Shown: in pieces, positions 13,455 through 25,269 of the stretch
How the letters are laid out: every line of letters starts with the position of its first letter
Position numbering within the stretch: position 1 is the stretch's first letter
Source: Penelope pileata
Taxonomy: Eukaryota > Chordata > Aves > Galliformes > Cracidae
Assembly (NCBI GenBank): GCA_013396635.1
Contig: WBMW01005906.1
Coordinates: 3,746 to 67,745, forward strand
Reading direction: 5' to 3'
Length of the DNA: 64,000 nt
Program-made: the position numbers and the translations under genes
Notes under the pieces: model-generated
Seen by the model: the letters and a program-made list of their open reading frames with translations, nothing else
Told to the model about the DNA's origin: nothing
The model's database searches: none

Positions 13455-16400
13455 CTGCAAACCAAGAACAGAGCTGAGTTACATCAACTCACCACCATCT
13501 TCAGCAAATGGACGTCTCTGGTATCAACATCAGGGAAGACAGCTGTAAGAAAAACCCTGAATCTAAAAAGAACCTGGTGAAATTCTGTCCTATTTTATTA
13601 CAGGCAGGAACACAGGGACATGATTTTGGCTTGACGTTGAAGCCAGGCAGCGAATGATGCTCCTGCACACCGCCAAACATGTGCTTTTTGATCAGAAAGC
13701 GCAGACTTCTGATTTGTGGCGGTGTGCAGGAGGTAGCTGGAAGCAGACCAGGCAGATAGCACAGGAGAAGCATAAATTCTGGTCACAACAAGCAAAAACA
13801 CTATTGCTTACTACTTACAGCTGCATTTAATTTTAAATGCACTGGGGATTGGGACAGAGGGGAAATCAAAGACATGGATCCAGTCAGCTGCCCCTGAAAG
13901 CCTACAGCTGAGTTACCTCCCCCGAGAGCTTCAGAGAAAGCGTAGCTCCTCTGCTTGTGGCCCAGTAACAAGAGCAACTCAACTACAGGAACCAAACAGT
14001 TTAAACTACCTTTAAGCTATGCTGGAGAGCGTTTAATCTATGCAGAAGCTTATGTAGCCTTCCTGCAACCACATTTTTTGAGGACAGAACACGCACGATG
14101 GCTGTATGGGAATTATCTGATGCTGGAGTTTCTACTGCCTCACTGTACAGGAAAGAAGATGGCTTTATTTAAGTAGTCTCTCATTTTGGCCACTTCCTGC
14201 TGGTTTTCTTCATCCCATAAAGTTGACACAGGACACAAACCCTTACAGTAAGGAGTTCAGCAAATTAAAGCAAAGCAATTATAAGGAGTCAGTCATAGAA
14301 CCAAGACTGTTGCAAGGACGATGGTCCTATTTTCAATAGCAGTACATAAGCAATAAGGAGGCTGACCATGCTTCTACGAAAAATAGCAAATTCTAGAATT
14401 CAGAATTGTCGTTTTCCAGACATTGGCATGTACAGACAGCTGCAGGTGCTCTATCTGCACCTTATTTTGGAAGATCACGACCTGTCTTCGGTTTGAGCTT
14501 TCTGACAGTAAAAAAGAAGAGCCATTTAGCACACGGGAACTGCGGATTGCCCCGACTACGCCAGACCTCAGAAGGGCACTTCCAAACACCGTGTTTTGAA
14601 TACACAATTATGTATAATGTAAACAGGATCTCAGAAAGGGAAAGAACTTGAGCTGGGAAACTGCAGGACTGCAATCGGGACGCAGCACACTTCCCTTCTC
14701 TCGTGCACTTGCTGGCAAAGGCGAGTTGCTCAGGAACGCTCACTCCTAAAACAGCGATCACAATGGATGCCCAAGCAATGTTCTGAACTCTGAATTTCCA
14801 CTTCTTAGAGCTTTTTTTTTTTTTTTTAAATAATTTCAAACCTTTGCTTACAGCTGCGTCCAATGACTGTTTCACATTTTTTCGCGAGGTGAGCTAAAAT
14901 GAGAGATATGTCTTCATTTTCCTTCCCCTCTCCTCCATGATTTATACTTCCACCTCTTTATATCAGCACTCTTCATATCAGCCATCACTTTCACCAGAGA
15001 TGAAACAGAGCAGAAGGGAAGTTAGAGTCTTTTTGGAAACCTGCCCCCAAAAGAGAGCAATCAATTAATAAACTGAACAGCAAGATCGAGTACATCATTA
15101 AAAATCTTTGACACAAAAGGCTTTAATTGAATCAGTATATCAGCAGCACGTTTACAAGCTGCCAGAGTCCTGCTCGGGTTTCTTAGTTTGCTTTTTGCTA
15201 TCACTCTGAAAAACATAAAAGGGCTACAAAGGAATGCCACGAAAATAAAGCACATCGATGAACTTTCCCACAGGCCGTGAGGGTGCAGAGCAGCGGCATT
15301 CCCAGCACAACGCCTCCTGGTTTAGGAGGGTGCACGTGTTACTCCTGTATGGCTCCACAATCAGGGCGACCGTAGGAAGTGAACAGCTCAGGGAAAAAGC
15401 AGATATTGAGACTGAATTACAATTTTCTGAGACCAATACCCTGTTTAGCAGTCCTGCCTAGTGATTATCAGTGTGCGACCCCAGTAATAACCAACAATCC
15501 CTATTTTAACGCACAGCTAATGGATGTTAACGACCACCGCAACCACTGGGACTTCCAAACATCAATGCTTTCCTAAAAGAGGAACATTTCTCTTGCTGGG
15601 GGTGCTGAGGTTCCACCTTCAGCAGTTCCTGGGGTTTTATGTGCTTTTAAGTTCTGTTTTAAGTGCTCTGACCAAGAACTCAAGAACTGTGCATTTTGGT
15701 AAAGGGAAACAAAAAGGGGGAAAAAACCTGTTGGAAGGTAGAGGGTGAATGGTTACAATTCAATTTTCTTTTCCCTCTTACTGAAGGACAGGTACAGGCC
15801 ACACACTGCTGCTGCTGCTAGGAGCCCACCAAGCAGCTCTCCACCCCGGTGGGGACAGCCCTTAACAACTTCCCGTTCTCCTACCTGGAGAGCTTTGCCT
15901 CTGCTCGGGTAACCAGCTGAAGACTTTGCTAATCCAGTGAAGCTGTGCATGTAGTATTTATTCTATTCCATTAAACTGCTGATATAAAGGATCTGTTTGT
16001 TTGGGAGCAACAGCCAGCAGATCGTATTTTATCAGTCTCTAGAAGACGAAGTACGAACTTACATCCTCTTTATTTTTTTCAAGTGCTCTTGGGTGCAATG
16101 TTTTTAAAACACTCTGAAGAAGCATCACTTTGGGCAGCACTGCTCTTACCTTTACCGGCTTTTGGCTGAGGCTTTTAACTCTGTGCAAGACAGCGTTCAA
16201 AAACAGAACGTCCTCTTTTTTTGCACAGTGAGCTAAGGAGAAAGGGCTGGAAATCACCTATGATTCTGCAGAGCATGAGACATCTGACCGAGAAGCCGCT
16301 GCGCTGGGAAGCACGCCGGTTTCACCACCTCCCTCCCTGTGAGCGCCTCAGCAAGATGCTCCTTGCATCACTACCAGCCAACCCGCAGCAGCGTGCTCAG

Positions 16401-16560
16401 AGCAGTCCTTCAATGAACAAACAGGAGCGCGATGGGGTGCCCACGTGCTGAAGGCACTCCTGAGCAACGCTGCATGTGGTAAAGAGCAAGCACAACATAA
16501 GCCTTTGCCTCCTGCTGAGCCCAGGGCTGCACAGCACTGGTGAGCAGGGGGCTGTGGTGC
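13455..16560 (-). other. CMTM6 first intron, no further exon seen
   Basis: This interval lies between the first visible CMTM6 exon and the CpG island. Apart from the hairpin at 13660-13732 and a T-tract near 14812-14827, I see no exon or recognisable repeat. I searched the minus strand for a CMTM6-like N-terminal exon (GRLPLLRR-type) ending in a phase-0 donor and found none. Confidence 0.6.
13660..13732. repeat. Long hairpin: 16-bp perfect inverted repeat with inner stem
   Basis: CTCCTGCACACCGCCA at 13660-13675 is the exact reverse complement of 13717-13732. Inside it, ATCAGAA (13691-13697) pairs with TTCTGAT (13707-13713) around a 9-nt loop. It lies in CMTM6 intron 1, 205 bp upstream of the first visible exon. 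It could be a non-autonomous element relic or a structured RNA. Confidence 0.85.
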
Positions 16561-16633
16561 CTCACGTATCTCCACGGGCCACCTCCAGCCGCACGCTCCT
16601 GGGCCATCCCGTGCCAGGACAGCGCTTCCCTGA

Positions 16634-16760
16634 CCCACGGAGGTACCTCCCCGGAGCTGCGTGCGGCCACCTCCGCAGCGAACACCCTAATTTTCAAGCA
16701 CAGCCGAGGGGAGCTGCAGCCAGGGGCTGTAGGAAGGGGCACTACGCGGACACAGCCGCG
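16634..16760 (+). repeat. Gap-flanking 127-bp duplicate, left copy
   Basis: This segment, running up to the gap, matches 17398-17524 over its full 127 bases with two differences (16695 C versus 17459 T; 16718 A versus 17482 C). It is most likely an unmerged contig overlap between two alleles, or else a true tandem duplication. Confidence 0.95.
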
Positions 16761-17397
16761 NNNNNNNNNNNNNNNNNNNNNNNNNNNNNNNNNNNNNNNN
16801 NNNNNNNNNNNNNNNNNNNNNNNNNNNNNNNNNNNNNNNNNNNNNNNNNNNNNNNNNNNNNNNNNNNNNNNNNNNNNNNNNNNNNNNNNNNNNNNNNNNN
16901 NNNNNNNNNNNNNNNNNNNNNNNNNNNNNNNNNNNNNNNNNNNNNNNNNNNNNNNNNNNNNNNNNNNNNNNNNNNNNNNNNNNNNNNNNNNNNNNNNNNN
17001 NNNNNNNNNNNNNNNNNNNNNNNNNNNNNNNNNNNNNNNNNNNNNNNNNNNNNNNNNNNNNNNNNNNNNNNNNNNNNNNNNNNNNNNNNNNNNNNNNNNN
17101 NNNNNNNNNNNNNNNNNNNNNNNNNNNNNNNNNNNNNNNNNNNNNNNNNNNNNNNNNNNNNNNNNNNNNNNNNNNNNNNNNNNNNNNNNNNNNNNNNNNN
17201 NNNNNNNNNNNNNNNNNNNNNNNNNNNNNNNNNNNNNNNNNNNNNNNNNNNNNNNNNNNNNNNNNNNNNNNNNNNNNNNNNNNNNNNNNNNNNNNNNNNN
17301 NNNNNNNNNNNNNNNNNNNNNNNNNNNNNNNNNNNNNNNNNNNNNNNNNNNNNNNNNNNNNNNNNNNNNNNNNNNNNNNNNNNNNNNNNNNNNNNNN
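16761..17397. other. Assembly gap, 637 Ns
   Basis: A run of N in the CpG island of CMTM6. The sequence just left of it reappears just right of it, so the gap size and even its existence are doubtful. The open frames that cross it are made of unknown residues and are not real. Confidence 0.99.
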
Positions 17398-17524
17398 CCC
17401 ACGGAGGTACCTCCCCGGAGCTGCGTGCGGCCACCTCCGCAGCGAACACCCTAATTTTTAAGCACAGCCGAGGGGAGCTGCCGCCAGGGGCTGTAGGAAG
17501 GGGCACTACGCGGACACAGCCGCG
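17398..17524 (+). repeat. Gap-flanking 127-bp duplicate, right copy
   Basis: This copy starts at the first base after the gap. It matches 16634-16760 with two substitutions and then continues into unique GC-rich sequence. Confidence 0.95.
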
Positions 17525-18012
17525 TTCCCGGCCTCCCCCAGCCCCGCTACCCGGAGGCCCCGCGCGGGGCCCGGCGCTGCAGGCACGCGGCCGCCGCCTC
17601 AGGGGGCACGCGGGGCCGCCCTCTGCCCTGCTCTGCCCTGCTCCGCCCGGCCCCGGCCCCGGCCCGCCCNTTCCTGCAGGGCTGCCTCAGGCTGGGGCGG
17701 ATCGTCGGGAAGAGTTGGAATGATTATTTGCCCCAACAGGAGGGTAAAAAGAGGGTCATCATCTCACAAGAGATTATGTCAAAGCTTTCATTGCTTACAC
17801 ACTGTGTTTATAATGGGGCGAAACGCTGGCATCCCATGAGCGCATGTGTTAATGTGCTGCCATACCTCTGCCCAGATGTGATGCCAATGGAAGCCGCAGC
17901 CCTTGGTGCTACACAGAAATGGGTGAAGCCTTTGGGTGTAAGCAAAGGTGGAGTGCAGACACTTCTATCAGTGTATTGTCCACAGAGCTGTTGTGGTCCT
18001 TCACAGTCCAAT

Positions 18013-19046
18013 TCATAGGGTCATAGAATCATCAAGGTGGGAAAAGACCTCCAAGATCACCTAGTCCAACCGCCCACCTACACCAAGATCACCCACCAAA
18101 CCATGTCCCACAGTTCCTCATCCAGACGTACCTTGAACACCTCCAGGGACAGGGACTCCACCAGCTCCCTGGGCAGCCTGTGCCAGTGCATCACCACCCT
18201 CTTGGAGAAGAAGTTTTTCCTAGCACCCAACCTGAACTGGCCCTGGTGCAACTTGAGGCCATTCCATCTCGTCCTATCACTGTTACCTGGGAGCAGAGGC
18301 TGACCCCCACCTCAGCACAACCTCCTTTCAGGCAACTGTAGAGAGCGATGAGGTCTCCCCTGAGCCTCTTCTTCTCCAGACTGAACAACCCCAGCTTCCT
18401 CAGCCACTCCGCATAAGACTTGTGCTCCAGACCCCTCACAGCTTCGTTGCCCTTCTGTGGACATGCTCCAGGGCCTTGATGTCTTTCTTACAGTGAGGGG
18501 CCCAAAACTGAACACAGTGCTCAAGATGCAGCCTCACCAGAGCTGAGTACAGGGGGACGATCACCTCCCTGTTCCTGCTGGCCTCACGATTTCTAATACA
18601 GGCCAGGATGCCATTGGCCTTCTTGGCTACCTGGGCACATTGCTGGCTCGTGTTCAGCCAAGCATCAACCAGCACCGCCACATCCTTTTCCTCAGCACAA
18701 AGCCTGTGGTGTTGCATGGGGTTGTTGTGACCAAAGTGCAGGACCTGGCACTTGGCCTTGTTGAACCTCATCCCGCTGGCCTCAGCCCAGTGATTCAGCC
18801 TGTCCAGATCCCTCTGAAGGACCTTCCTACTCTCAGGCAGATCGACACATCCTCCCAACTTGGTGCCATCTGCAAACATACTGGGGGTGCACTCAATCCC
18901 CTCATCTAGGTCATCAATAAAGATATTAAACAAGATGGGCCCCAATACCAACCCCCAGGGGACACCACTCATGACGGGACTCCAGCTGGATTGAACTCCA
19001 TTGATCTCTACCCTCTTGGCCCAGCCCTCCAGCCAGATATATTTCA
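18013..19046 (-). mobile_element. CR1 LINE copy, 5'-truncated, with decayed RT end
   Basis: The plus strand begins with the reverse complement of the CR1 3' end (TCATAGAATCATCAAGGT, then GGAAAAGACCTCCAAGATCA). On the minus strand it encodes the C-terminal part of the CR1 reverse transcriptase ORF2. Recognisable pieces are SGVPWGLVLGPILFNIFIDD, MRFNKAKCQVLHFGHNNPMQ, KKANGILACIRN and LEHKSYAEWLRKLGLFSLEK. The catalytic FADD motif reads FADG, and the reading frame breaks near 18436. The copy is therefore dead. It is the longest CR1 in the window. Confidence 0.95.
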
Positions 19047-19047
19047 C
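18436..19047 (-). pseudogene. CR1 ORF2 reverse transcriptase fragment, inactive
   Basis: A 203-codon open remnant of the CR1 polyprotein covering the palm and thumb of the reverse transcriptase and the region beyond. The conserved second catalytic aspartate is replaced by glycine (FADGTKL where FADDTKL is expected). The family ORF continues as KGLEHKSYEERLRELGLFSL. Here that continuation lies in another frame (18191-18439), so a frameshift separates the two parts. The N-terminal endonuclease is absent because the copy is 5'-truncated. Confidence 0.92.
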
Positions 19048-22000
19048 TTAAGTTTTGTCAAGTACAATCTACTGATGGAGAAATGACGATTTGCTTTCTC
19101 GGCCTTAGTTTCACATGCTTTGGCTCCGTGCAGTGTGCAAGTTGGACAGACACTCTCCATCTCAGCACAGCACAAGGCAGCAGCAGGACCTGCACGCAGC
19201 AGCCGGGAGCTCGGGCACCATCTGTGACTCTGCCGAGAGCCGCTGCACCCAGACAGATAAAGGCACTGGGGGTGTGCTCAGTGCTAGCGTCTGCCAGCAG
19301 GCCGTGTGATCCCTCCCAGTAGGAAAACACAACCCAGCGGACACTGCCGGGCCCTGGGCAGGGCAGTGCAGGCGTGTTTGTGCCATCAACAGTGCCTGCT
19401 GCAGAAATTGGCTTCAGAGGCAAACAAGTAGGACAAGTCCCGTGATTCCCAAGGCACAGGGGTTTCCAGTGAAGTAAATAAGGTATTGCCATGAGGCCAC
19501 CACAGCTCCTGCCCGGGGTTGGGACAGGTCTAACGCAGTTCTGCTGGCAGCATCCCCAGAGTGCAGGGCTGAGCAGGTAGGTGTGGTGTGTTACATTTAC
19601 TGTTACCGCCCCAGAGTCCTGCCGTGCCTTCATAGCTGGTTTTTACATTAGTATGCTGTAGGGAAGGCTGTGTTACAGAGGCTGGCATCCCTTTTCTGAA
19701 GGAATTTCCCATTTTGTTTTCTCCCTCACTGATATTTCAAAGCTTGCTGAATGACTACAAAGCCTTGTGTGTGACAAGACCATACTTTGGTCTGAAGAAG
19801 ATGGGACTCAGGGAGATAGAAGCAGTTGTGTTCTCCTTTTAAGGTGTTTGGTACCATCTACGGATATCTGTAGTTGTTCCCAGTCTTGTTACCGACGTCT
19901 TAACGCAGCATTACTAGATGATGAACACAGATGTTGCTATTGAGGACAGCCATTGAGAAGAGGCTGCTTTTTGAGAGTCATAGAAAAACTACACAAGTTG
20001 ACAAAAGATAAATGTATTGCAGGTTTTTCCCGCTTCCTGCTGTCTTTTAAGAGTTGTTTTTCCTGTTTGGGCCTTCTCCAGGAAGTACATGGCAATGGTG
20101 CATTAATTATAAAGGCTAGCTTGCCATTTAAATCCTAGATTAGGCCACTTTATTGCTTTATTTATAAGGCAGTGCATGAAAAGCAAAACAGCAACAAAGC
20201 TCCAGTAACTGTAACAGAGAAGGAATGAAAACTGGACTGCATAGGACCTGATAGCTTAAGAACAGTTCAGTTGTTTTGTTAAAACATACAAATGCTGCTA
20301 TGCACACAAAGTAGAGGTGCTCTTTGCCCTTTCACTCAAACTGTCTTTCAAGTACAGCACCTCATTCCCTTTAAAGAGGGAATGCAGACCAAACCCGTAG
20401 TTGTGGTACATAGCATGCCTGTTTAATGCAAACAACTGCAATTAGCTGCCTGTGATGTAATGGAAATCCCATTCCAGATGGGCATCTATTCATTTCCTTC
20501 TCTTTATGTGCTGACAGTGTTTTCCAAAGCCTTTCCTACTCTTGCACCTTCTGTCCAAATGGCAGAACCAGAGCTAAAAGAGGACATTGTGGCAGAGCAG
20601 CAGCCCTGGTGTTAGATCCTAAACTGCTGTAACGTCTCCATTCAGCCAAAGAGTGGGAGGTTGGAGGAAGCAGATTACTGACGAGTGACCTAGTTTTCTC
20701 CCTCATTACATCTTCTCCGAAGATAACCACCACAGTGACCAAAAAGCAATACCTATTAAGTTGAGGAAGCTACCTCATTAGGGGAGATTACAGAATAGCT
20801 TTATGACACAGTTATCACTCCTTGCCACATTGAAAAAAAAATATATAAAAAGTGCGACTGGAGCTCCTTGAAGGAGTTGAGTAAATGTCAGCCACTGGAA
20901 TAGAGTGGATACAGGCCAGAGCTGCAGCCCTCTTCGCATGAAGTGAAGCCCCTGTGGCCCTTTGGAACTGGCTTTGTACTGTATTACAGAATTACCCAGA
21001 TTAAGCCAAAGCCTAAATCCTTCACAATCAAAATTAGCAGCAGGGCTCCATTGACCTGACTTCTCACAGATGAACATTCTCGTTCTCCCATGCTCAGAAA
21101 TACAACTGTGTCTTTTTGCTTTCCTTCAACGAGGGTGGGAGGGAAGGAAGTGTATGAATAGGAAAGTAATTTTAAAACCCAAACTACTGAAGGAGACAGG
21201 CTCCACTTCATTTCAAGGAAGGTGAGGTTCATTGCCTCTGAACAATCTGGGGAACCCCATGGAAGTCAGGCAGTTGGAGGCACAGCTCTCCCCTGGTCTC
21301 GGTTCTGGTATAGCCATGCAGGCATCTAGCAGCTCCTCCATGACCCTTCAATTAAGAGCTTCTTCAGCTCTCCAGGCTGTGTTTCTAGGCTCAGTGGTGC
21401 AGCTGAACTTCGCAAAGCCTGATCACCGTACTGACCAGCTACAATGTGTGATTTTTAAACAGCTGAAGATTAGGAATGAGCATTTTTAACAGCTATTTGA
21501 GTATCCCTTAGGCACAATTAAAAGAACACTCAACTCCCCACATTTCCCAAATGTCGGGTTAGGCTAATTCTTGCTACCGGTTTTCTGCAATGCATCTGCA
21601 TAAAGAGAATCCTAAAGCCATGAGGTATTTGACACATAATGGTTCTACAGCTGCAGGCGTCCTACTGCAAATTAAGTTTGCTCCCCATGAAAAGACTGCA
21701 ACCCAACAGCTGGTACTTCAATTTCATGTGTCACTGGAAACTTCAGATTACAATAGTATAGCAGCTAGTTCATATAACCCAGAAGTCACATACATATTTC
21801 AGAGACTGCCATGTTTTCAGCTGAAATGTAAGGACTGTCTGGAAAGAAAGTGAACTTTTACTCCAAGTTTTCAAGCTTAAGATTTGCAGAGCAGATTTAT
21901 TACAGCCCATCGACTCAAAGAACTGATGTAGGAAACACAGAGAAATGGGGGAGGAAGGGATTTGTAAAAATCCCCTAAAATAGTTTATCTCGTGGCTAAT

Positions 22001-24360
22001 CACTTCCTCATCTACACAGAACTAGCTCTGAAAGTACGAATGAATTTGTTTTGTAGTGTTTTTGCAGTATTCATACTGCAAAACATCTTGAAATCACCAG
22101 TTGTTCTTTATGAAAAATCATCACCTGTTCTTCCAAAATCACCTCTGATTTCTTGTGTGCCAGGCCCAAGCCTCGTACCAAGTAACGCTAAAGGTACTAA
22201 AGGCACGCAGGAGCGATTAGAAGTGAAATTGAAGTTCTTCATGCTGTTATTCCTTTTAGAATTGAGATCATCCCAAACCTCACATACTTACAGTCTAGGG
22301 CATGAAAGAACAAGAAGGGATAAGGAAGAAGTATCCTTTCACAGAATCACAGAATTGTAGGGGTTGGACAGGACCTCTAGAGATCATGGAGTCCACCCCC
22401 CCTGCCAAAGCAGGTTCCCTGCAGCAGGTTCCACAGGTGAATGCTTTCCAAGCATCCTTCCCTTGTTTTCACCAACTGGTAGTTTTGGTGCCTGAAAGAA
22501 TTGAGCATTAACTGGCGCTACAAATAGCCTTTTCTCGCAGAAACTCACTTTGCATGATACTTCTGGTAAATTCCACCTTCATCATCTGCTGTTGTCAAAG
22601 CAGCAGTCAGGAGAATTTCAACTGGAGAGACCAAAGCAAGCAACCAAGCAGCCTTGGTCTCATCAGATGGAAACAAGAAGCCAAAGCAGTCAGGTGACAC
22701 AGAAAGAAATTCTCAAAATGTTCTCTTTTTGTGGTAAAATATATTAATGTCTTCCTTTTCAAAGGGCACGAACAGGCTGGAGATAGTGAGAGCAGCTTTA
22801 AAAGAACTTAAACTGTAAGGAGAGAGGCTGGCTGCTTCGATATTGTAGGACAGAACGGTCAGGTAGAGAAAGACCTTTCTTAGCCTTTTTGTAAAAAAAT
22901 CTTTAAAAACAGCTAGCAGTGGCTAGAGATGAACTATTTATCTATTTACATATAGATGTTTTAAAGATGCAGAAGTGACATTTTGTTTCTAGAACTTCGT
23001 TTTATGAAGTGAAATTCTTATGAGTCATTAGTAAGGTTTTCCCCAGTCCCCGCCTCTGCAAAAAAAAAAACAAAAAAAAAACCCACACAAAACCAAAAAC
23101 CACTTAGTTGAATAGTTTGTCATCTATTGCCTAGTTTTCCCAAGCTATATGCAAATAAAACACAGCTAGGTTTCCAGCTTTAAAATGGATACTGTGCTCA
23201 GATGACAGATGCTCAAATGAACAAAAATACCGCAGAAGAGAATTTCTTTCCAAAACAGCACAAAGGTTTAGGACCTTGCCCTGCAGTTTCTCTCTACAAA
23301 GACGTACCGCTGCAGCTGTATCACAGAGCATACCGATGGGGATACAAAGAGGACCCATTCTCTCAAGCAATTTAAAATTCTGTTTCAAGAAGTTTACATA
23401 CATAAGCTGTCAGAAAAAAAGTGTTCTGGTAACAATGCATGCCCTGCATCCATGATTGGAAGCTTCTCCCCCCACACCTTCCAGGACAATTTATTCTCTA
23501 CAGCTGTTCACCAGCAGGTCATTCATTTCTCTGTGTGCCACCTTTGGTGAACCACTGCCATAAGCAAATTTTTAAGTGCTCCACTTTGAACAACTGATTA
23601 ATGGTTAACATGTCCCTACTGAAACATGTCAGTCCACTACTCAGTATTCTGAACCAACTGTAACAAATATGGCTAACTCTTTAGAGAGCCTAATGAGGAA
23701 AAAATGTTAAATTAAAATTAACAAATAAAATATTTTTAAATAGAGGTGATTCACTAGAACCAATACAAAATGAGGGAATTTAAGAAAAACATTGTCACAT
23801 TCAAAATAAAGATCTACTCCTCCTTCATCATCAGGATCTTTTACAAGTTTCCTAAACAGTTAGGTAAATTAATTTAAGAGTTTATTTAAAAACCCAAAAC
23901 CAAACCAAACAAACCCACAAAACCCTAAACTCATTGAAGTCACTTGGTAATTATTTGATCGGGATATACTTTTTATACTCAGTATTCAGTGGCTAGGAGG
24001 AGGGAAAGACCATAAGCTTGAAACAGAACAGTAAAGGGATGCTCAGCATTTGTGTACTGAAAGCTGAAAGCCCTAACCTTGGGCAACAACTTAGACAACA
24101 TGCTGGAGTCATCAGCAGGACTCTTACTGTAACTAATGTGCTTGCAGCAGAGTCCACTCAAGTCTGAGAAGTTTTACTCCTAGCAAACACTCCTTCCAGA
24201 AACAATGTTGTAAGGAAGTTTAAGTCTCTACCAGTGATGCTACTCACAGAGAGGTAAAAGTGTATTTTGAGATGTCTTACACCACATCCTCAATTTTTGC
24301 TGCAAACAAAGAACACCATGGCTTCAATGAAAGTTACTTAAACTTGAATGCAGAGAATAC
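19047..24360. other. Intergenic DNA between CMTM6 and DYNC1LI1
   Basis: Apart from one CR1 tail (22340-22440) I see no gene or element. There is an A-rich tract with scattered C at 23060-23095 and a G-poor A/C-rich stretch at 23888-23932. The 191-codon minus frame at 19058-19633 is not recognisable as a protein. Some of the right part could be alternative 3' UTR of DYNC1LI1. Confidence 0.55.
22340..22440 (-). mobile_element. CR1 LINE 3' end fragment
   Basis: The reverse complement of a CR1 tail: CACAGAATCACAGAATTGTA, then GGGGTTGGACAGGACCTCTA and CCTGCCAAAGCAGGTTCC. Only about 100 bases are present. The boundary on the right is soft. Confidence 0.9.
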
Positions 24361-24366
24361 TTTATT
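24361..24366 (-). terminator. Candidate poly(A) signal for DYNC1LI1
   Basis: AATAAA on the minus strand, about 790 bases past the stop codon. Earlier copies at 24512-24517 and 24716-24721 are equally canonical. Confidence 0.4.
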
Positions 24367-25156
24367 AACTGATTACAGTTTTGATGACCAATTTTAAACC
24401 ATAATTAATATGGGAAACATAGTGGGGGACATTAAGGCTGAGCCATATATATAGACAAATCTGGATACTGATAATCTGTACATTTAACCTCTGCTTTTTC
24501 TTTATACATCTTTTATTCAGTGTCTGAAATTAACCATGGAAAACAACCAAAAAACCGGCCACTAATTTAAGGTCTTACATCTGGAATGCAATTTTTGCAA
24601 TGGTTTTTGAATGCAGTGTAAATCTCAGGGGAAGAGCAAGTAGATTTGCAAACATGCCCCAAATAAAGCATTCAAGTGTATTTGGAGCTTGTTGTTACAG
24701 TTTTGTGCAAGTAACTTTATTTTCCAACTAGTAGTAGTTCTCTCCTTTAGAGGTTTAAGCTCTACTTAAAATGGTATTAAAATCAACTGAAGGGTTGGAA
24801 AATCAATATAAATTAAGTGCCTGTGGTGTGTTCCAGCTTCCTGCTCTAAGCAGCCTTTATCTGATAAGTGGACATAATACTTGCCAGTTTCACAGGATTA
24901 CACTGACTTTTCAACAAAACCCAGAAATTAATCTACTACTCTTGTACTGTGAACAGTGGTCCTACATGATGTGATAACCATTTTTCACCTGTACAGCTCC
25001 CTTTTGTAAAGTTGGGCAACACATGAAAGAAAGACAGACAAACTCTTTGTGCTCTGAAACGATGTTTCAGTTCTTTAGTTCCAGTCACTGAAGGAAGAGG
25101 CAGAGGCAAGTTTGAGTTATCCCAGAAAACTGAACAATTGCTTTTATTTGGTGTCT
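24361..25156 (-). other. DYNC1LI1: Probable DYNC1LI1 3' untranslated region
   Basis: The sequence directly follows the DYNC1LI1 stop on the minus strand. Minus-strand AATAAA signals occur at 24716-24721, 24512-24517 and 24361-24366. The last would give a 3' UTR of about 800 bases. Several alternative ends are possible, so the limit is an inference. Confidence 0.5.
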
Positions 25157-25269
25157 TCAAGACGCTTCGCCTTCTGTGGGAGATGTAGGTGTTGTAGGAG
25201 AGACCATTTCAGGTTTTCGTGAAATTCTGTCCAGTTCTGCCTGAACATCTGTTAAAACTGGCTTCTGAC
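25157..25269 (-). CDS. DYNC1LI1: DYNC1LI1 last coding exon with stop
   Basis: The acceptor TCTTGTAG precedes 113 bp encoding QKPVLTDVQAELDRISRKPE, MVSPTTPTSPTEGEAS and TGA (25157-25159). It contains the second C-terminal helix and the conserved LIC1 ending. Confidence 0.97.

Larger units (their letters stand above)
16561..17705 (-). promoter_or_regulatory. CpG-island promoter region of CMTM6, interrupted by gap
   Basis: Both sides of the gap are strongly GC- and CpG-rich, and 17525-17705 contains GC-box motifs (GGGCGG on the minus strand near 17660, GGGGCGG on the plus strand near 17694). There is also a short CTCTGCCCTG repetition. Position and orientation fit the promoter and first exon of CMTM6, which must lie upstream of 13454 on the minus strand. 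The exact start site cannot be placed because of the gap. Confidence 0.65.

Noticed and set aside
16540..16610. A minus-strand Met frame (MAQERAAGG...) as CMTM6 exon 1
   Set aside because: It does not resemble the CMTM6 N-terminus and lacks a phase-0 donor that would join it to the TTC CTC start of the next exon.
16410..17723. Long open frames across the first gap on both strands
   Set aside because: Most of their length is N, which simply lacks stop codons. The readable parts have no resemblance to CMTM6 or any other protein.
19058..19633. 191-codon minus-strand frame next to the CR1
   Set aside because: It is not part of the CR1 ORF and matches no family I know.
23888..23932. A/C-rich stretch with CCCTAAAC as an interstitial telomeric repeat
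   Set aside because: Only one CCCTAA unit is present; the rest is irregular A/C-rich DNA.
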